A stretch of DNA of 64,000 nt from Cupriavidus sp. (GCA_031181345.1 JAPSLC010000007.1:62001-126000), one strand, 5' to 3'. Counted from the first letter of the stretch, positions 8,432 through 17,686 are shown. A program made the numbers and translations. The notes: generated by a model not told the origin, from the sequence alone.

Positions 8432-8998
8432 CTAGACCGTCGTGCTGTCTGACACCGAATGACTGTGGGGGCATGGCGGGCGGCGTTGTTGGAGCGCGGC
8501 CAAATCTTCTGTCCAAAACCTGTTGGCAAAGTCTAACGACGGCTTGCGTCGAAATATCTTTCCGGTACTTATTGCAACGTCAAACCTCATCTTCTTTACG
8601 GCGGAAAGTGTTCGAATGGAAGACCATGGATCGGCTTTGGTCAGCTCATTCATCAGCGTAAATGATTCGCCATGTGTCAGCGTGCGAGGAAGGTCACCCC
8701 CGTGATATCGGCCGAGACCGAACTGCATATATTGATGGCCGGTGTCCCGCCACACCGAGTGGGTGACCGACCGAACCGTGACCGGCATCGTGCCGATATT
8801 CGCAATCTCGATAGCGATAAATCGTCTTTCGCCAGGATTGTCGCCGCCGATGGTCAGATCGAAGTGCCGGTGGATGTGAAGTCTGAGCCGAGGGGACTCG
8901 TTTCGTCGAGCTAGGTAGAGAGAAACTATCACGGCACCGCATGTTCCGATCGCGGACAAGATTTGAGCGACGTCGACCGCCCACCTTGGAATGTCCAA
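8432..8998 (-). CDS. Hypothetical protein with one N-terminal membrane helix
   Basis: The 188-residue protein starts [20 protein letters not shown] and has a hydrophobic helix at about residues 11-30 ([17 protein letters not shown]) followed by a positively charged stop (RRNE). The remainder is soluble-looking, with beta-rich segments such as [20 protein letters not shown], a pattern common to small membrane-anchored proteins of unknown function in prophages and islands. I recognise no family. GC is lower than in the core genes. It is divergent from the DUF3800-like gene, with a 234-base spacer. Confidence 0.65.
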   Translation of the reverse strand: MDIPRWAVDVAQILSAIGTCGAVIVSLYLARRNESPRLRLHIHRHFDLTIGGDNPGERRFIAIEIANIGTMPVTVRSVTHSVWRDTGHQYMQFGLGRYHGGDLPRTLTHGESFTLMNELTKADPWSSIRTLSAVKKMRFDVAISTGKIFRRKPSLDFANRFWTEDLAALQQRRPPCPHSHSVSDSTTV

Positions 8999-9232
8999 CC
9001 TTTTCCCCCTCTAATAGTTAGTTGCTTTCGTAAAGCGCTTAGTGATGCGGATGACACAATTGGTGCCATCCCGATTAAGGGCAGGGCCTTGTGACCACCG
9101 ACATACGTGCGAATCCAGTCTGCCACGAACTCGGCAGGTTGGGTTGGCTCGGTGGAGTTGGCAGCTGTTTTTACATCATGAGACGGCAGTACGGGCAAGA
9201 TATTCAAGAGAACCCCTACTTCAGAATCCAAA

Positions 9233-10090
9233 ATGGCAGATCCTATCGTCATTTCAGTAGGAAAATCCGCGACGGCGCGCTACGTCGCAGGCGGGGACGA
9301 ATGCATGCGTAAGAACATTTTGTCTTATGCAGTGGTTTACGTGCCGCGAACTCGCGTCTCAGCTATTGCTAGGAAGATCACTGCAATCAAGAAGCGATTT
9401 CGGCTACTACCAACAGTACCGCTCCACTGCCGCATCCTCTTCAATCCAGACAACAGGCGTCGCGCGGGATTGGAGCACCTCAGTACCGAGGATGCAAGAA
9501 GAATCGTAGCGTCCGCAATCACGGTCATTGTTGAAGCGCGATCATTTGTTCGCTGCGCGACTACAACTGTCGAAGATGCTCACTCAGCGTTGGGCGACAC
9601 GATGGTTTTCCGTAGTGCCGTTGACGATTCCATATATCCAATGTCAGTTGGCAAGGATCCCAAAGCTCTTTTTAGCCTGCTGATGATGAGCTGCACTGCT
9701 GACAGCCCTGTGGATACTAGGGTACCGAGATCTAGTGACAGCCAAATATTCGTCGCAGCGGAGCGCTCCAAGGTAGAGTTCTTAGGTCAGACAAAGCGGG
9801 CTGACACCATGCTTTCGTACTACTCGGAGATCGGTACCTCTAAAGGAATTCTTCACCAGGTCATTCCCAACATAGCAGAAGCGGACGGCCATCCACTCTT
9901 GGAACTAGCCGACATCGTGGCATACGTTTGTGCTCAGGCAGAGGACCCCGAGCGTCGATTTTCGTTCTTTCCTGAACAACTTTCCCGTATGCAGCACCGA
10001 ATGACGTTCGTAAGAATGTTCGAGGGCGGAAGCAAGTTTCCGCCTGGTTATCCCCATGCCCCTCAATCGCGAGGCTTCCTTGCGAACTAG
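9233..10090 (+). CDS. DUF3800-like protein of unknown function
   Basis: The 285-residue protein ends with GHPLLELADIVAYVCAQ, the ADLVAY-type block typical of DUF3800, and near the start has ARYVAGGDECMRKNILSYAVVYVP, which occupies the place of the usual DESG acidic motif (here GGDE). DUF3800 proteins have an RNase-H-like outline and occur often in mobile or defence regions; their activity is unproven. A sampled line is about 53 percent GC, so the gene is probably acquired. The start is uncertain, because 9302 or another internal ATG could serve and no good ribosome site is seen. Confidence 0.55.
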   Translation: MADPIVISVGKSATARYVAGGDECMRKNILSYAVVYVPRTRVSAIARKITAIKKRFRLLPTVPLHCRILFNPDNRRRAGLEHLSTEDARRIVASAITVIVEARSFVRCATTTVEDAHSALGDTMVFRSAVDDSIYPMSVGKDPKALFSLLMMSCTADSPVDTRVPRSSDSQIFVAAERSKVEFLGQTKRADTMLSYYSEIGTSKGILHQVIPNIAEADGHPLLELADIVAYVCAQAEDPERRFSFFPEQLSRMQHRMTFVRMFEGGSKFPPGYPHAPQSRGFLAN

Positions 10091-10227
10091 TGCAATGTCG
10101 GTTTGTGGAATGAGAAGCGAAGCGGGCCGACACTGTGGAAGGAGAGCGGGCCCTAGGCACCCGGAATGCACGGGTTTCAAACGCGTTAGTGAATGCCAAC
10201 CAACGCAACCTAACACCCTAGGACCCC

Positions 10228-10639
10228 ATGTTCACCACATACAATTCGGCATAACCAACTACGCCACCACAAGACCTTCTTCCTAAAAGCCCTCGAACCC
10301 CTCGGCGTAGCGATAGCCTCCGAAGGCCCCGTCATACGGCGTCGAAATTTCCCCCCAGGCAAACCCTCCCTCTGCCTCTTCCAAACCAACGAAAAACCCG
10401 CCCACCTCCACCTGGCCTTCAAAGCCGAAACCCGCCGGCAGGTAGACGCCTTCTATCGCGCACCGCTCCAGGCCGGCGCCGAAGACAACGGCCCACCCGG
10501 CCTACGCCCGCACTACCACCCCAACTACTACGCCGCCTTCGTCATCGGCCCAGACGGTCACAACATCGAAGTCGTCTGCCACGAGCCCGAAGCCGAAGCC
10601 GAAGCCGAAGCGGAACCTACCGCTGCACCAAATCCCTGA
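10228..10639 (+). pseudogene. VOC (glyoxalase-fold) gene broken by two frameshifts
   Basis: Three frames read in turn give one coherent VOC protein. After the ATG at 10228 the frame shifts by one base to HHIQFGITNYATT, then by one more base at about 10260-10271 to KTFFLKALEPLGVAI, and this frame runs to the stop at 10637-10639 with PHYHPNYYAAFVIGPDGHNIEVVCHEP. Each break fits a single-base deletion. The end carries a short (GAAGCC)n repeat coding for alternating Glu-Ala. The last 23 bases overlap the convergent LysR gene. Either a true pseudogene or a base-calling problem would give this picture. Confidence 0.75.
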
Positions 10640-11546
10640 CCCCCTGCCGGCAAAGGCTGACGAAATGCTGCGCCGCCGATGACTGGCCCCGCCCGGGATG
10701 GAAGGCCAGGATCGCGCGAAATCGAACTACCCCCGCGAACGGAACACTCCGGAGCCCCAGCGCCAAATACGTTCGAGCCACCAACGGATTGGTAACCGCG
10801 AGCCCCGCACCCGCCAGCACCAGCGCGCATTGCGTATGGCTATACGGCGTCGTCGCCACGAATCGGGGCGCGATATGGTGCTCGGCGAAGGCGGCTTCCA
10901 GTTGCCGTTGCGCCGGGTCCGCGGCGTCGAGGCCGATCAGCGGTGCGTCGGCCAGGTCTGCGACGCCGACTCTGGCCCGGGCTGCGAACGGGTGCGTGGC
11001 CGGCACGATGCAGACGGCCTGTACGGCGTAGAACTCGGAGGCGGTCAGGCCGCTGGTGTCCACCTCATCGCCCATGAAGGCCAGGTCGAGTTCGCGTTGG
11101 AGCAGGCGTTCGCGCAGCGCGCGCGAGCTGTCGACCTCGAGTCGGCAATGGCTGCGCGGGTAGTTGTGCGAGAAGCTGGCGACGGCCATTGGCATCACGC
11201 TGGCGGCCATTGCGTGCAGGGCGCCGACGCGCAGCACCGTGTCTTCGTGCTGGCGGAGCAGGTCGATCTTGCGCTGCACGGCGTCGAGGCCGATATAGAC
11301 GCGTTCGACTTCGTCCATCAGCGCGGCCGCCTCGGCGGTCGGGACCATGCGGCCCTTGCTGCGGTCGAACAGGCGCAGCTGCGCGATCTTCTCCAGTTGC
11401 AGGACGATCTGGGTCACCGCCGGCTGGCTGATATGCAGGGCCTCGGCGGCGCGGCGTGCGGAGCCGAGGCGCATGACCATGCGGAATACCTCGATCTGCC
11501 GGGCGCTGATGGACGGTTCGGCTACCTCTCTTGTTGCCTCTTTCAT
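10617..11546 (-). CDS. LysR-family transcriptional regulator
   Basis: The 309-residue protein has the N-terminal winged helix (ISARQIEVFRMVMRLGSARRAAEALHISQPAVTQ) and a two-lobed effector domain (LRVGALHAM, LDLAFMGDE, VCIVPATHPFA). It is divergent from the PLP enzyme gene, the usual LysR arrangement, and the 80-base spacer holds a T-N11-A type box, ATAAG-TTCGT-CTTAT. It therefore probably controls the PLP enzyme and perhaps the Bug gene behind it. The inducer cannot be read from the sequence. Confidence 0.9.
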   Translation of the reverse strand: MKEATREVAEPSISARQIEVFRMVMRLGSARRAAEALHISQPAVTQIVLQLEKIAQLRLFDRSKGRMVPTAEAAALMDEVERVYIGLDAVQRKIDLLRQHEDTVLRVGALHAMAASVMPMAVASFSHNYPRSHCRLEVDSSRALRERLLQRELDLAFMGDEVDTSGLTASEFYAVQAVCIVPATHPFAARARVGVADLADAPLIGLDAADPAQRQLEAAFAEHHIAPRFVATTPYSHTQCALVLAGAGLAVTNPLVARTYLALGLRSVPFAGVVRFRAILAFHPGRGQSSAAQHFVSLCRQGVRDLVQR

Positions 11547-11555
11547 GGTGACCCT

Positions 11556-11570
11556 ATAAGTTCGTCTTAT
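11556..11570. promoter_or_regulatory. LysR-type box between the LysR and PLP-enzyme genes
   Basis: ATAAG-TTCGT-CTTAT is a perfect 5-base inverted repeat with a 5-base centre, fitting the T-N11-A rule, ten bases upstream of the LysR start codon. A second TTCGTCT lies at about 11617-11623, next to the divergent gene. Confidence 0.45.
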
Positions 11571-11626
11571 TAAAGACGCACGATGGCTGTCGTCGCAAGC
11601 GTATACCGGGCCTTAGACTTCGTCTC

Positions 11627-12841
11627 ATGCAATCGCTGTCTATCGCCATGCCTCACGACCATTCATCGAAGCCGTTTCAGAGCCTCAATTCGGCCGTCCA
11701 AACGGCCATCAATCCGGCCCTGCACGCCCTGCAATGCATTAGCTGCGAGGCGATCTATCCCGTTGCCGATCTTCCGGAAGGCTGCCCCGCCTGTCACAGC
11801 CGGGGCCGACCGAGCAGTGTCGAAGCGGTCTACGACGCGCGAGCGTTCGATTTTGCACCAAAAAGCACAGGTTATCGCTGGGGGCATTGTTTGCCGTATC
11901 TGGATGGCGTGACGCTGGGCGAGGGGAACACGCCTTGTCTTCCGGTACCCGCCCTTGCCGAGGTGGCTGGCGTCGCATCGGTATGGATCAAGAACGAAGG
12001 GGCGAACCCGACCGGCTCGCACAAGGACCGCATGTCGGCGCAGGCTGTGAGCCGTGCGCTGGCGATCGGCGCGAGCGAGGTGGTGCTGGCTTCGAGCGGC
12101 AACGCCGCGGTATCTGCCGCCGCCTATTGCGCGGCGGCGGGTCTGGCTTGCGAAGTGGCGACCTACCGTGATCTGCCGGCGATTTTCGATGCGGCGCTGC
12201 GCTACTACGGTGCGAAACGCATCGTTTGCGAGACCGGCCATGCGCGGTGGCAGCATGTGAGCCGACGCGTCCGTGACGATGGCGCGTTCGCGCTGACCAA
12301 CTACAGCATTCCCGCGGTGGGCAGTCCGGTGTTCGGCGTGGAAGGCTATCGCGCTGCGGCACTGGAATGGGCGCATCAAGGCTGCGAGCCGGACCACGTC
12401 ATTGTGCCGACCGCGCGCGGGGACCTGCTGTGGGGCATCTATAGCGCGCTGCGCGATCTGGTGGCGGCAGGGCGGCTGGCCCGCGTGCCGCAGCTCTGGG
12501 CGGTCGAGCCGTTTCCGCGGCTGTGGCGCGTGCTGGCCGGCGAGCGCCAGCAGGGGGATTTCTATGGCGCGACGCAGCAGTTCTCGACGGCAGGATCGAC
12601 GGTGACCGCGCAGCAGGTTCTCGCGGTGACGCGCTCCGACGGCGGCGCGGTGGTCGTGGGGGATGATGCCGCACGTGCCGGCACCGCAGCGCTGGCCTCG
12701 GCAGGATACTGGGTCGAGCTGTGCGCCGGGGCAGGGCTCGCGGCAGCGCAAATGCTTCGCGCCGACGGGCGCATCGACGCATCCCAAACGGTTCTTCTGA
12801 TGTTGACGGCACGGGGCGATCGCGACCCCGCGCAAGGCTGA
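11627..12841 (+). CDS. PLP-dependent threonine synthase-like lyase (tryptophan synthase beta superfamily)
   Basis: The protein has up to 404 residues. It carries an N-terminal rubredoxin-like CxxC pair (LQCISCEAIYP and CPAC) as in archaeal-type threonine synthases, then the PLP lysine in NPTGSHKDRMSA, the SSGNAAVSAAAYCAAAG phosphate-side loop and a C-terminal LLMLTARGD. Family members perform beta- or gamma-elimination/replacement on amino acids. The position next to a LysR gene and a tripartite-type binding protein suggests a catabolic role and not threonine synthesis. Start alternatives are 11627 and 11648; neither has a clear ribosome site. Confidence 0.8.
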   Translation: MQSLSIAMPHDHSSKPFQSLNSAVQTAINPALHALQCISCEAIYPVADLPEGCPACHSRGRPSSVEAVYDARAFDFAPKSTGYRWGHCLPYLDGVTLGEGNTPCLPVPALAEVAGVASVWIKNEGANPTGSHKDRMSAQAVSRALAIGASEVVLASSGNAAVSAAAYCAAAGLACEVATYRDLPAIFDAALRYYGAKRIVCETGHARWQHVSRRVRDDGAFALTNYSIPAVGSPVFGVEGYRAAALEWAHQGCEPDHVIVPTARGDLLWGIYSALRDLVAAGRLARVPQLWAVEPFPRLWRVLAGERQQGDFYGATQQFSTAGSTVTAQQVLAVTRSDGGAVVVGDDAARAGTAALASAGYWVELCAGAGLAAAQMLRADGRIDASQTVLLMLTARGDRDPAQG

Positions 12842-12866
12842 CCCTTACACAGGCTGGAGTCCTCCC

Positions 12867-13834
12867 ATGACGCTGCGCTATCTGATCGCCTCCCTCGCAA
12901 TCTGCCTCACCGCCCATGCCCCCGCGGCCATGTCGGCCTATCCGGAAAAACCCATTCGCCTCGTCGTGCCCTGGGCCGCCGGGGGCAGTACCGATGCGCT
13001 GGCGCGCGCCGTGGCGCAGCGGATGAGCGAGTCGATGGGCCAGCCGGTGGTCGTGGAGAACCGGGCAGGGGCTTCCGGCCGCATCGGCGCGGAGGCCGTG
13101 GCCAAGGCGGCGCCGGACGGTTACACGCTGGGCGTCATCGAACTGGCCCATACGGTCGCGCCGTCAGTGTTCCGCCAGATGCCATACGACCTGCTGCGCG
13201 ATTTCACGCCGGTCTCGCTGCTCGGGGAATCGCCGCTGGTGCTGTTCGCCGACAGCACGCGATATCGTCCGGGGAGGCACAGCGCTTCCTGGCGGATGCG
13301 CGCAAGCAGGGCAAGCCGCTGCAACTAGCCACGAGCGGCAACGGCACGATCAGCCATCTGGCGGCCAAGATGTTCGAAACGCAGGCCGGCGTGCCGATCG
13401 ATGCGGTTCCCTATCGTGGCTCAGCTCCGGCGCTCACCGATGTCTCCTCGCAACTGGTCGCCGGCCATTTCGCCACGCTGGCGAGCGGCAGCAGTCTGCT
13501 CGGCGCGGGCAAGATCACGGCGCTGATGGTCACCGGACCGGCGCGCATTGCCGCGCTGCCGAATGTGCCGACCGCCGCCGAGGCGAAGCTGCCGTCGCTG
13601 CAGATCAGCCAGTGGTGGGCCATCGTTGCACCGGCACGCACGCCGTCGACCGTGGTCAGCAAGCTCGGTGACGAGGTACGCGCGGCGCTGGCCAATCCGC
13701 AGACCAAGGCTCGGCTGGATAGCCAGGGCATCGACCTGAAGGCCTCGTCGCCCGCCCAGCTCGGCGACCGGCTGCGTGGCGAGGTCGATCGCTGGGCGGC
13801 GCTGGTCAAGCAGGCGGGAATTCAGCCGGAATAA
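12867..13834 (+). pseudogene. Bug/TctC-type periplasmic binding protein, frameshifted
   Basis: Residues 1-130 (signal peptide, then YPEKPIRLVVPWAAGGSTDALARAV, the Bug signature) read in one frame to about 13265. The family sequence then continues one frame over (FLADARKQGKPLQLATSGNGTISHLAAKMFE) to the normal C-terminus AALVKQAGIQPE at 13834. A single-base loss near 13266-13280 explains the break; without it the protein would have the usual length of about 320 residues. Bug proteins bind carboxylates in the periplasm, often without transport partners. It lies 25 bases after the PLP enzyme gene and presumably shares its transcript. Confidence 0.8.
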
Positions 13835-13835
13835 G

Positions 13836-15254
13836 TCAGTCGCGTCGGCCGGTTTCGGCGATCGCGGCCAGCAGATCGTCCGCGTGGACCATGAATTCTC
13901 GTACTTGCCGCAGGGTCCGGTATTGATTCAGCACGGCGCTCCACTGCGGCGATTCGATCAGTTGATGCCAGACCGGCTCGAGTTCGGGCGAATCCGCATG
14001 CTGTTGGTCGATCAGCTTGCTGGCGAATTCGAGCGTGGCTGGTGCCGACAACAGCTGCATCCGGCTGGCGGCACTCAGCATGCGCGGAGTGGTTTCGGCA
14101 GGCGCATCGCTGCAATACAGGATCCGATTCGACAGGCTCGCTTCGTCGGTCGGCAGTGCGTGCAACGCGGCACCACGCAGGCGCACCGCTCCTTGCTCGG
14201 TCTGGAAGGTATAGACGACGTGCGGCTCTGCATGCGCGAGCAGGCGCAAGCCGCGCAGCAGCCGGGGCAGGTCCGTGGTGGCGGCGTCCGCGGAGGCTTT
14301 TGCTTCCACGAGCAGGCAAACGTCCCAGGCCGGCGTATCGTCGCCGGCCTCATCGGCCGTTTCGCGCTCTGTCTCGGCTCGCCTCAGCAGCACCGCATCC
14401 CATTCGGTCTTGGCGCGTTCGTGGCTGGCCGGCAGCGATGCCGGCACGCGCATCGAGGTGACGACCCGGTAGGGTGCTGACGAGCCCTCCCGTTCGTTGA
14501 GCTGCTGCGCCAACGCGCGCAGCGCCTGCGCGGCCAACGCTTCGACGGCGGCCCCGCGCTGTCGCGAGGAGACGCCCTGCGCCGTCGCGGTAGCGGTTCC
14601 CGAGCGCGGACCCTGACGGTCCCACAGTGATCGATATTGGTGGACGAGCTCGTCCGCGGTCAGCGCTTCGAGCCGCCGCAAGCGTTCCAGCGCGGGGCTT
14701 TCCAGCAATTGCATCAAGCCGTGATGATCCGGCGTGTCGTTCGCGGTCTCCGGCATCGCAAGCAGAGTGCGAACGGCGTCCTGCAGATCGGACCACGCTG
14801 ACGCCGACGCAGCAGCATGAAGCTTCGCCATTGTTTCCCGTAGTCGACGCGCCGCGATCCGCTGCTGCTTGTTCGGGTGCGCCACCGCATTGACGGCCGC
14901 GAGGACGGCCCTGCGGTCCTGATCCGCCCGGGCCGCCAGCGACGCGTACTCGCGCACATGGGCCACCCGGTGGCGAAGCGCCATCGCCTGGAAAGCCGGA
15001 TCGCCGGCATCCGGCCGGATCGCTTCCCGGACCATGCGCGCGAGCGATTCGACGAACAGGTGCTTCAGCGCCGCGCCGGGGACTTCGCCGTTCGCCAGCG
15101 CGACGCGAGCCTGTTCGATGGTGACCGCCAGCGCTGTCGCTGCATTGGACTCGTGAATCCGCTCCGTTACGGCACCGAGCGGCGGCAGGCGATACCGCCG
15201 TGCGACGGCGCGCAGCGTATCAGCGAGCAAGGCGGGCAGTGGCGGCAGGGACAT
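13836..15254 (-). CDS. Hypothetical protein with a PD-(D/E)XK-like motif
   Basis: This 472-residue protein (start chosen at MSLPPLPALL; a longer frame adds 42 unlikely residues) is mostly helical and rich in alanine, arginine and glutamate. The C-terminal half has EWDAVLLRRA, followed some 20 residues later by WDVCLLVEAKAS, spacing that recalls the D-x(n)-E-x-K core of restriction-nuclease folds. I do not recognise a named family. It reads against the Bug gene (stops two bases apart) and lies 70 bases downstream of the nitronate monooxygenase gene, so it may be the last gene of the LysR-NMO unit. Confidence 0.6.
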   Translation of the reverse strand: MSLPPLPALLADTLRAVARRYRLPPLGAVTERIHESNAATALAVTIEQARVALANGEVPGAALKHLFVESLARMVREAIRPDAGDPAFQAMALRHRVAHVREYASLAARADQDRRAVLAAVNAVAHPNKQQRIAARRLRETMAKLHAAASASAWSDLQDAVRTLLAMPETANDTPDHHGLMQLLESPALERLRRLEALTADELVHQYRSLWDRQGPRSGTATATAQGVSSRQRGAAVEALAAQALRALAQQLNEREGSSAPYRVVTSMRVPASLPASHERAKTEWDAVLLRRAETERETADEAGDDTPAWDVCLLVEAKASADAATTDLPRLLRGLRLLAHAEPHVVYTFQTEQGAVRLRGAALHALPTDEASLSNRILYCSDAPAETTPRMLSAASRMQLLSAPATLEFASKLIDQQHADSPELEPVWHQLIESPQWSAVLNQYRTLRQVREFMVHADDLLAAIAETGRRD

Positions 15255-15324
15255 GAGCGCAATGGTAACAACGACGCCGGCACCGGGACGCGCCGCGACG
15301 TCCCGGCGGCCGCTACACGCTTGC

Positions 15325-16431
15325 TCAACGTGCGCGTGCGAGGTTGCCCAGGTGCCCCAACACGTCGTCCAGCTCGGCATTCAACGTCGCCACCAGTTCC
15401 GCCGCGGGCAGCGAACGTGCCAACGGTGCGGCCTGACCCGCCCATTGCGCGGCGAAGTCCGCGCTGCCGGCCGCCTTGGCCGCGGCGTGCAGCGCCTTGC
15501 CGGCGTCATAGGTGATCGGGTAGTCGGGGATCGGCGGCGCATCGGGGGCGACGCCCAAATCGGTAAAGCGATTGACGAAGCCGCGCGCGGCGCGTCCGGA
15601 GATGGCGCGCGTCAGCGTGGTGGGGCGCGTCTGGTCCGCCAGCAGCGCTTCGCGATACGCGGCGTCCGCCACCGTCTCCGGACACGCCACGAACGCGGTG
15701 CCCAGCTGCGCGGCCTGCGCGCCGAGGGCCAGCGCGGCGGCGATGCCGGCGCCGTCCATGATGCCGCCCGCTGCAATCACCGGCAGGCTGGTATTGCGCA
15801 CCAGCAGCCGCACCAGCGCCATCGTGCCCAGCCCTTCGTCAAAGCCTTCCGTGTCGAACACGCCGCGATGGCCGCCGGCCTCGACACCTTGCGCCACCAC
15901 GGCATCGATGCCGGCCGCTTCGATCCGGCGCGCTTCGGTGACCGTCGTCGCCGATGCCAGCAGCACGATGCCTGCCTCGCGCAACGCGTCGATCTTTGCC
16001 TGGGCCGGCAGACCGAAGTGGAAGCTGACCACGGCCGGCTTCTCTTCGAGCAGCATCTCGTACATCGCATCGTCGGCGACGAAGCTGCGATAGATCTCGC
16101 GCAGCGAGGCCGGCGGGCTCGCGCCGAATTCGGCGAAGCGCGGGGCGAGATAGGCGAGCCACGCGCGTTCGCGTTGCGCATCGGCCTGGGCCGGGACGTG
16201 GCAGAACAGGTTCACGTTGAACGGCCGCTCGGTCAGCGCGCGCGTGTCGCGGATGGCCTGGCGAGCGGCATCGGCGTTCATCGCGCCGACGCCGAGCGAG
16301 CCGAGGCCGCCGGCGTTCGAGACGGCCGCGGCCAGCGCCGGCGTGCCGACGCCTGCCATCGGGGCCTGGACGATCGGCGTCGACATGCCGAGCCGGGCCA
16401 GCAGCCCGTTTGCAGCGGAAGAGGGGGTCAT
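15325..16431 (-). CDS. Nitronate monooxygenase (2-nitropropane dioxygenase family)
   Basis: An FMN-dependent TIM barrel of 368 residues: [28 protein letters not shown] at the N-terminus, FNVNLFCH, the catalytic-histidine loop [11 protein letters not shown], and [30 protein letters not shown] in the flavin phosphate site. Class I enzymes oxidise alkyl nitronates, such as propionate-3-nitronate, to carbonyl plus nitrite. It lies 27 bases behind a LysR gene in the same direction and is probably cotranscribed. Confidence 0.9.
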   Translation of the reverse strand: MTPSSAANGLLARLGMSTPIVQAPMAGVGTPALAAAVSNAGGLGSLGVGAMNADAARQAIRDTRALTERPFNVNLFCHVPAQADAQRERAWLAYLAPRFAEFGASPPASLREIYRSFVADDAMYEMLLEEKPAVVSFHFGLPAQAKIDALREAGIVLLASATTVTEARRIEAAGIDAVVAQGVEAGGHRGVFDTEGFDEGLGTMALVRLLVRNTSLPVIAAGGIMDGAGIAAALALGAQAAQLGTAFVACPETVADAAYREALLADQTRPTTLTRAISGRAARGFVNRFTDLGVAPDAPPIPDYPITYDAGKALHAAAKAAGSADFAAQWAGQAAPLARSLPAAELVATLNAELDDVLGHLGNLARAR

Positions 16432-16458
16432 GGGATGCTCCTTCGGGAATCGGGCCGC

Positions 16459-17346
16459 TCAGCCTTGGCGAAGCTCGTGCAGCAAGGCTTCGTAGGCGGC
16501 GGTGGTGAAGCCGGCGCGCTTGACCAGGAAGGTATGCGCGGATCGCACCGGCACGGTGTGAAAGTCGTCGCTGTCTCGATGCAGGGCGAGCAGCGATTTG
16601 GGCAGGATGGCGAAGGCCGAGCCCGCGCTGACGCAGGCCAGGATCGCGTGATAGGACGGCATTTCGCGCACGGTCAGGTTGCGGCGCAGGGCCTCGTCGG
16701 CCTGCGCGAGCCATTCTTCGGCGCAGCGGCGATAGGTGCAGCCGCGGGTGAAGCCGGCCAGCGTCCGCAGCGTGACGTCCTGCGGCCGGCGCACGCGCGG
16801 ATGGCTGGCCGGCAGCACCAGCACCAGTTCCTCGGTGAACAGGAACGCCCCTTCGAGCCCCGGCGCCATGTCTTCCATCGACAGCTGGCGCGGCGAACCG
16901 ATGCCCGGATGCGCGACGATCGCACAGTCGAGCTGGTGCGATGCGACCGCATCGGCCAGCGCCTGCGCGGTGCCGGTGCGGATCTCGACGTCGACCAGCG
17001 GATAGCTTGCGTGATAGCGCGCCAGCGGTTTGGGCAGTCGGGCGGCAGCGGCGCTTTCCATGGTGCCCAGCCGCAGCTTGCCGGTGGGAACGTCGTGCCG
17101 CATCGCTTGCCGTGCCTCCTCGGCCAGCGCCAGCAGCCGCTCCGCATAGCCAAGCAGCTTTTGCCCTTCGGCGGTCAGCGTCATCCGCTTGCTGTCGCGC
17201 TGGAACAGCGTGACGCCCAGGCTGTCCTCCAGCTGCTTGATGCGCGTGGTGACGTTCGACTGCACGCGGTCCAACGCGCGCGCGGCTCGCGTGACGCTCT
17301 GCTCCTGCGCCACGGCGCGGAAGATTTCCAGTTCGGCCAGTTCCAT
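16459..17346 (-). CDS. LysR-family transcriptional regulator
   Basis: The 295-residue protein has a standard HTH (MELAELEIFRAVAQEQSVTRAARALDRVQSNVTTRIKQLE) and periplasmic-binding-like effector lobes. It is the first gene of a leftward unit with the nitronate monooxygenase. Its own promoter region carries a long inverted repeat (17371-17418), which is a good candidate autoregulatory site. The RVQSNVT recognition-helix variant resembles the group containing PtxR- or YofA-like regulators, but that is a weak hint. Confidence 0.9.
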   Translation of the reverse strand: MELAELEIFRAVAQEQSVTRAARALDRVQSNVTTRIKQLEDSLGVTLFQRDSKRMTLTAEGQKLLGYAERLLALAEEARQAMRHDVPTGKLRLGTMESAAAARLPKPLARYHASYPLVDVEIRTGTAQALADAVASHQLDCAIVAHPGIGSPRQLSMEDMAPGLEGAFLFTEELVLVLPASHPRVRRPQDVTLRTLAGFTRGCTYRRCAEEWLAQADEALRRNLTVREMPSYHAILACVSAGSAFAILPKSLLALHRDSDDFHTVPVRSAHTFLVKRAGFTTAAYEALLHELRQG

Positions 17347-17370
17347 GGATGCGGCGCGGTGGTTCGCGAC

Positions 17371-17418
17371 GTTCTCAATTCAGGAATGAAGATGGATTAA
17401 ATATCCTGTATTGAGAAC
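17371..17418. promoter_or_regulatory. Long spaced inverted repeat upstream of the LysR gene
   Basis: GTTCTCAATTCAGGA (17371-17385) and TCCTGTATTGAGAAC (17404-17418) are inverted copies matching at 14 of 15 bases. Their centres are 33 bases apart, about three helical turns, so a dimer pair could bind one DNA face. The right arm lies 58-72 bases upstream of the LysR start. Confidence 0.5.
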
Positions 17419-17470
17419 GGGAAGTCAAGGTAGGGGCGTGGGGCGGTGGGGGAATGTCGTCGAACCACCC

Positions 17471-17686
17471 CCTCTCCCCAACCCTCTCCCCCTGAGGGGG
17501 AGAGGGAGAACACAGAGCGCTTCGTTTCGGGGTAGAAGCAAGGCGCTCCAATGGCAAGCGCCCAATGCAAGCGCTAAATGCAAGCGCCGAAACGAAAAGC
17601 GCTTCCCGAAGGAAGCGCAGTCGAAAGGCAGGCCCTTACGGTTTCCGCCCCTCTCCCGCTTGCGGGAGAGGGGCGGGGGAGAGGGC
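17471..17686. repeat. Inverted pair of CCCTCTCCC palindromic repeats
   Basis: The left unit has tail CCTCTCCCC and stem 17482-17506 (11-base arms, loop TGA). The right unit has stem 17648-17673 (CCCCTCTCCCGC-TT-GCGGGAGAGGGG) followed by tail GGGGGAGAGGGC. The units point in opposite directions. Between them a second imperfect repeat pairs GCGCTTCGTTTCGG (17517-17530) with CCGAAACGAAAAGCGC (17587-17602). The same composite occurs at 32294-32419, so this is a dispersed BIME-like element and not a simple terminator. Confidence 0.7.

Noticed and set aside
10589..10612. Four GAAGCC hexamer repeats as a possible phase-variable tract
   Set aside because: Too few copies, hexamer steps keep frame, and the host gene is already broken; no sign of switching.
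11598..11603. GTATAC between the LysR and PLP-enzyme genes
   Set aside because: It lacks the ATATA extension of the shared 11-mer and is distant from the HDO cluster; chance occurrence is expected at this composition. One inside the HDO gene near 47374 is rejected likewise.
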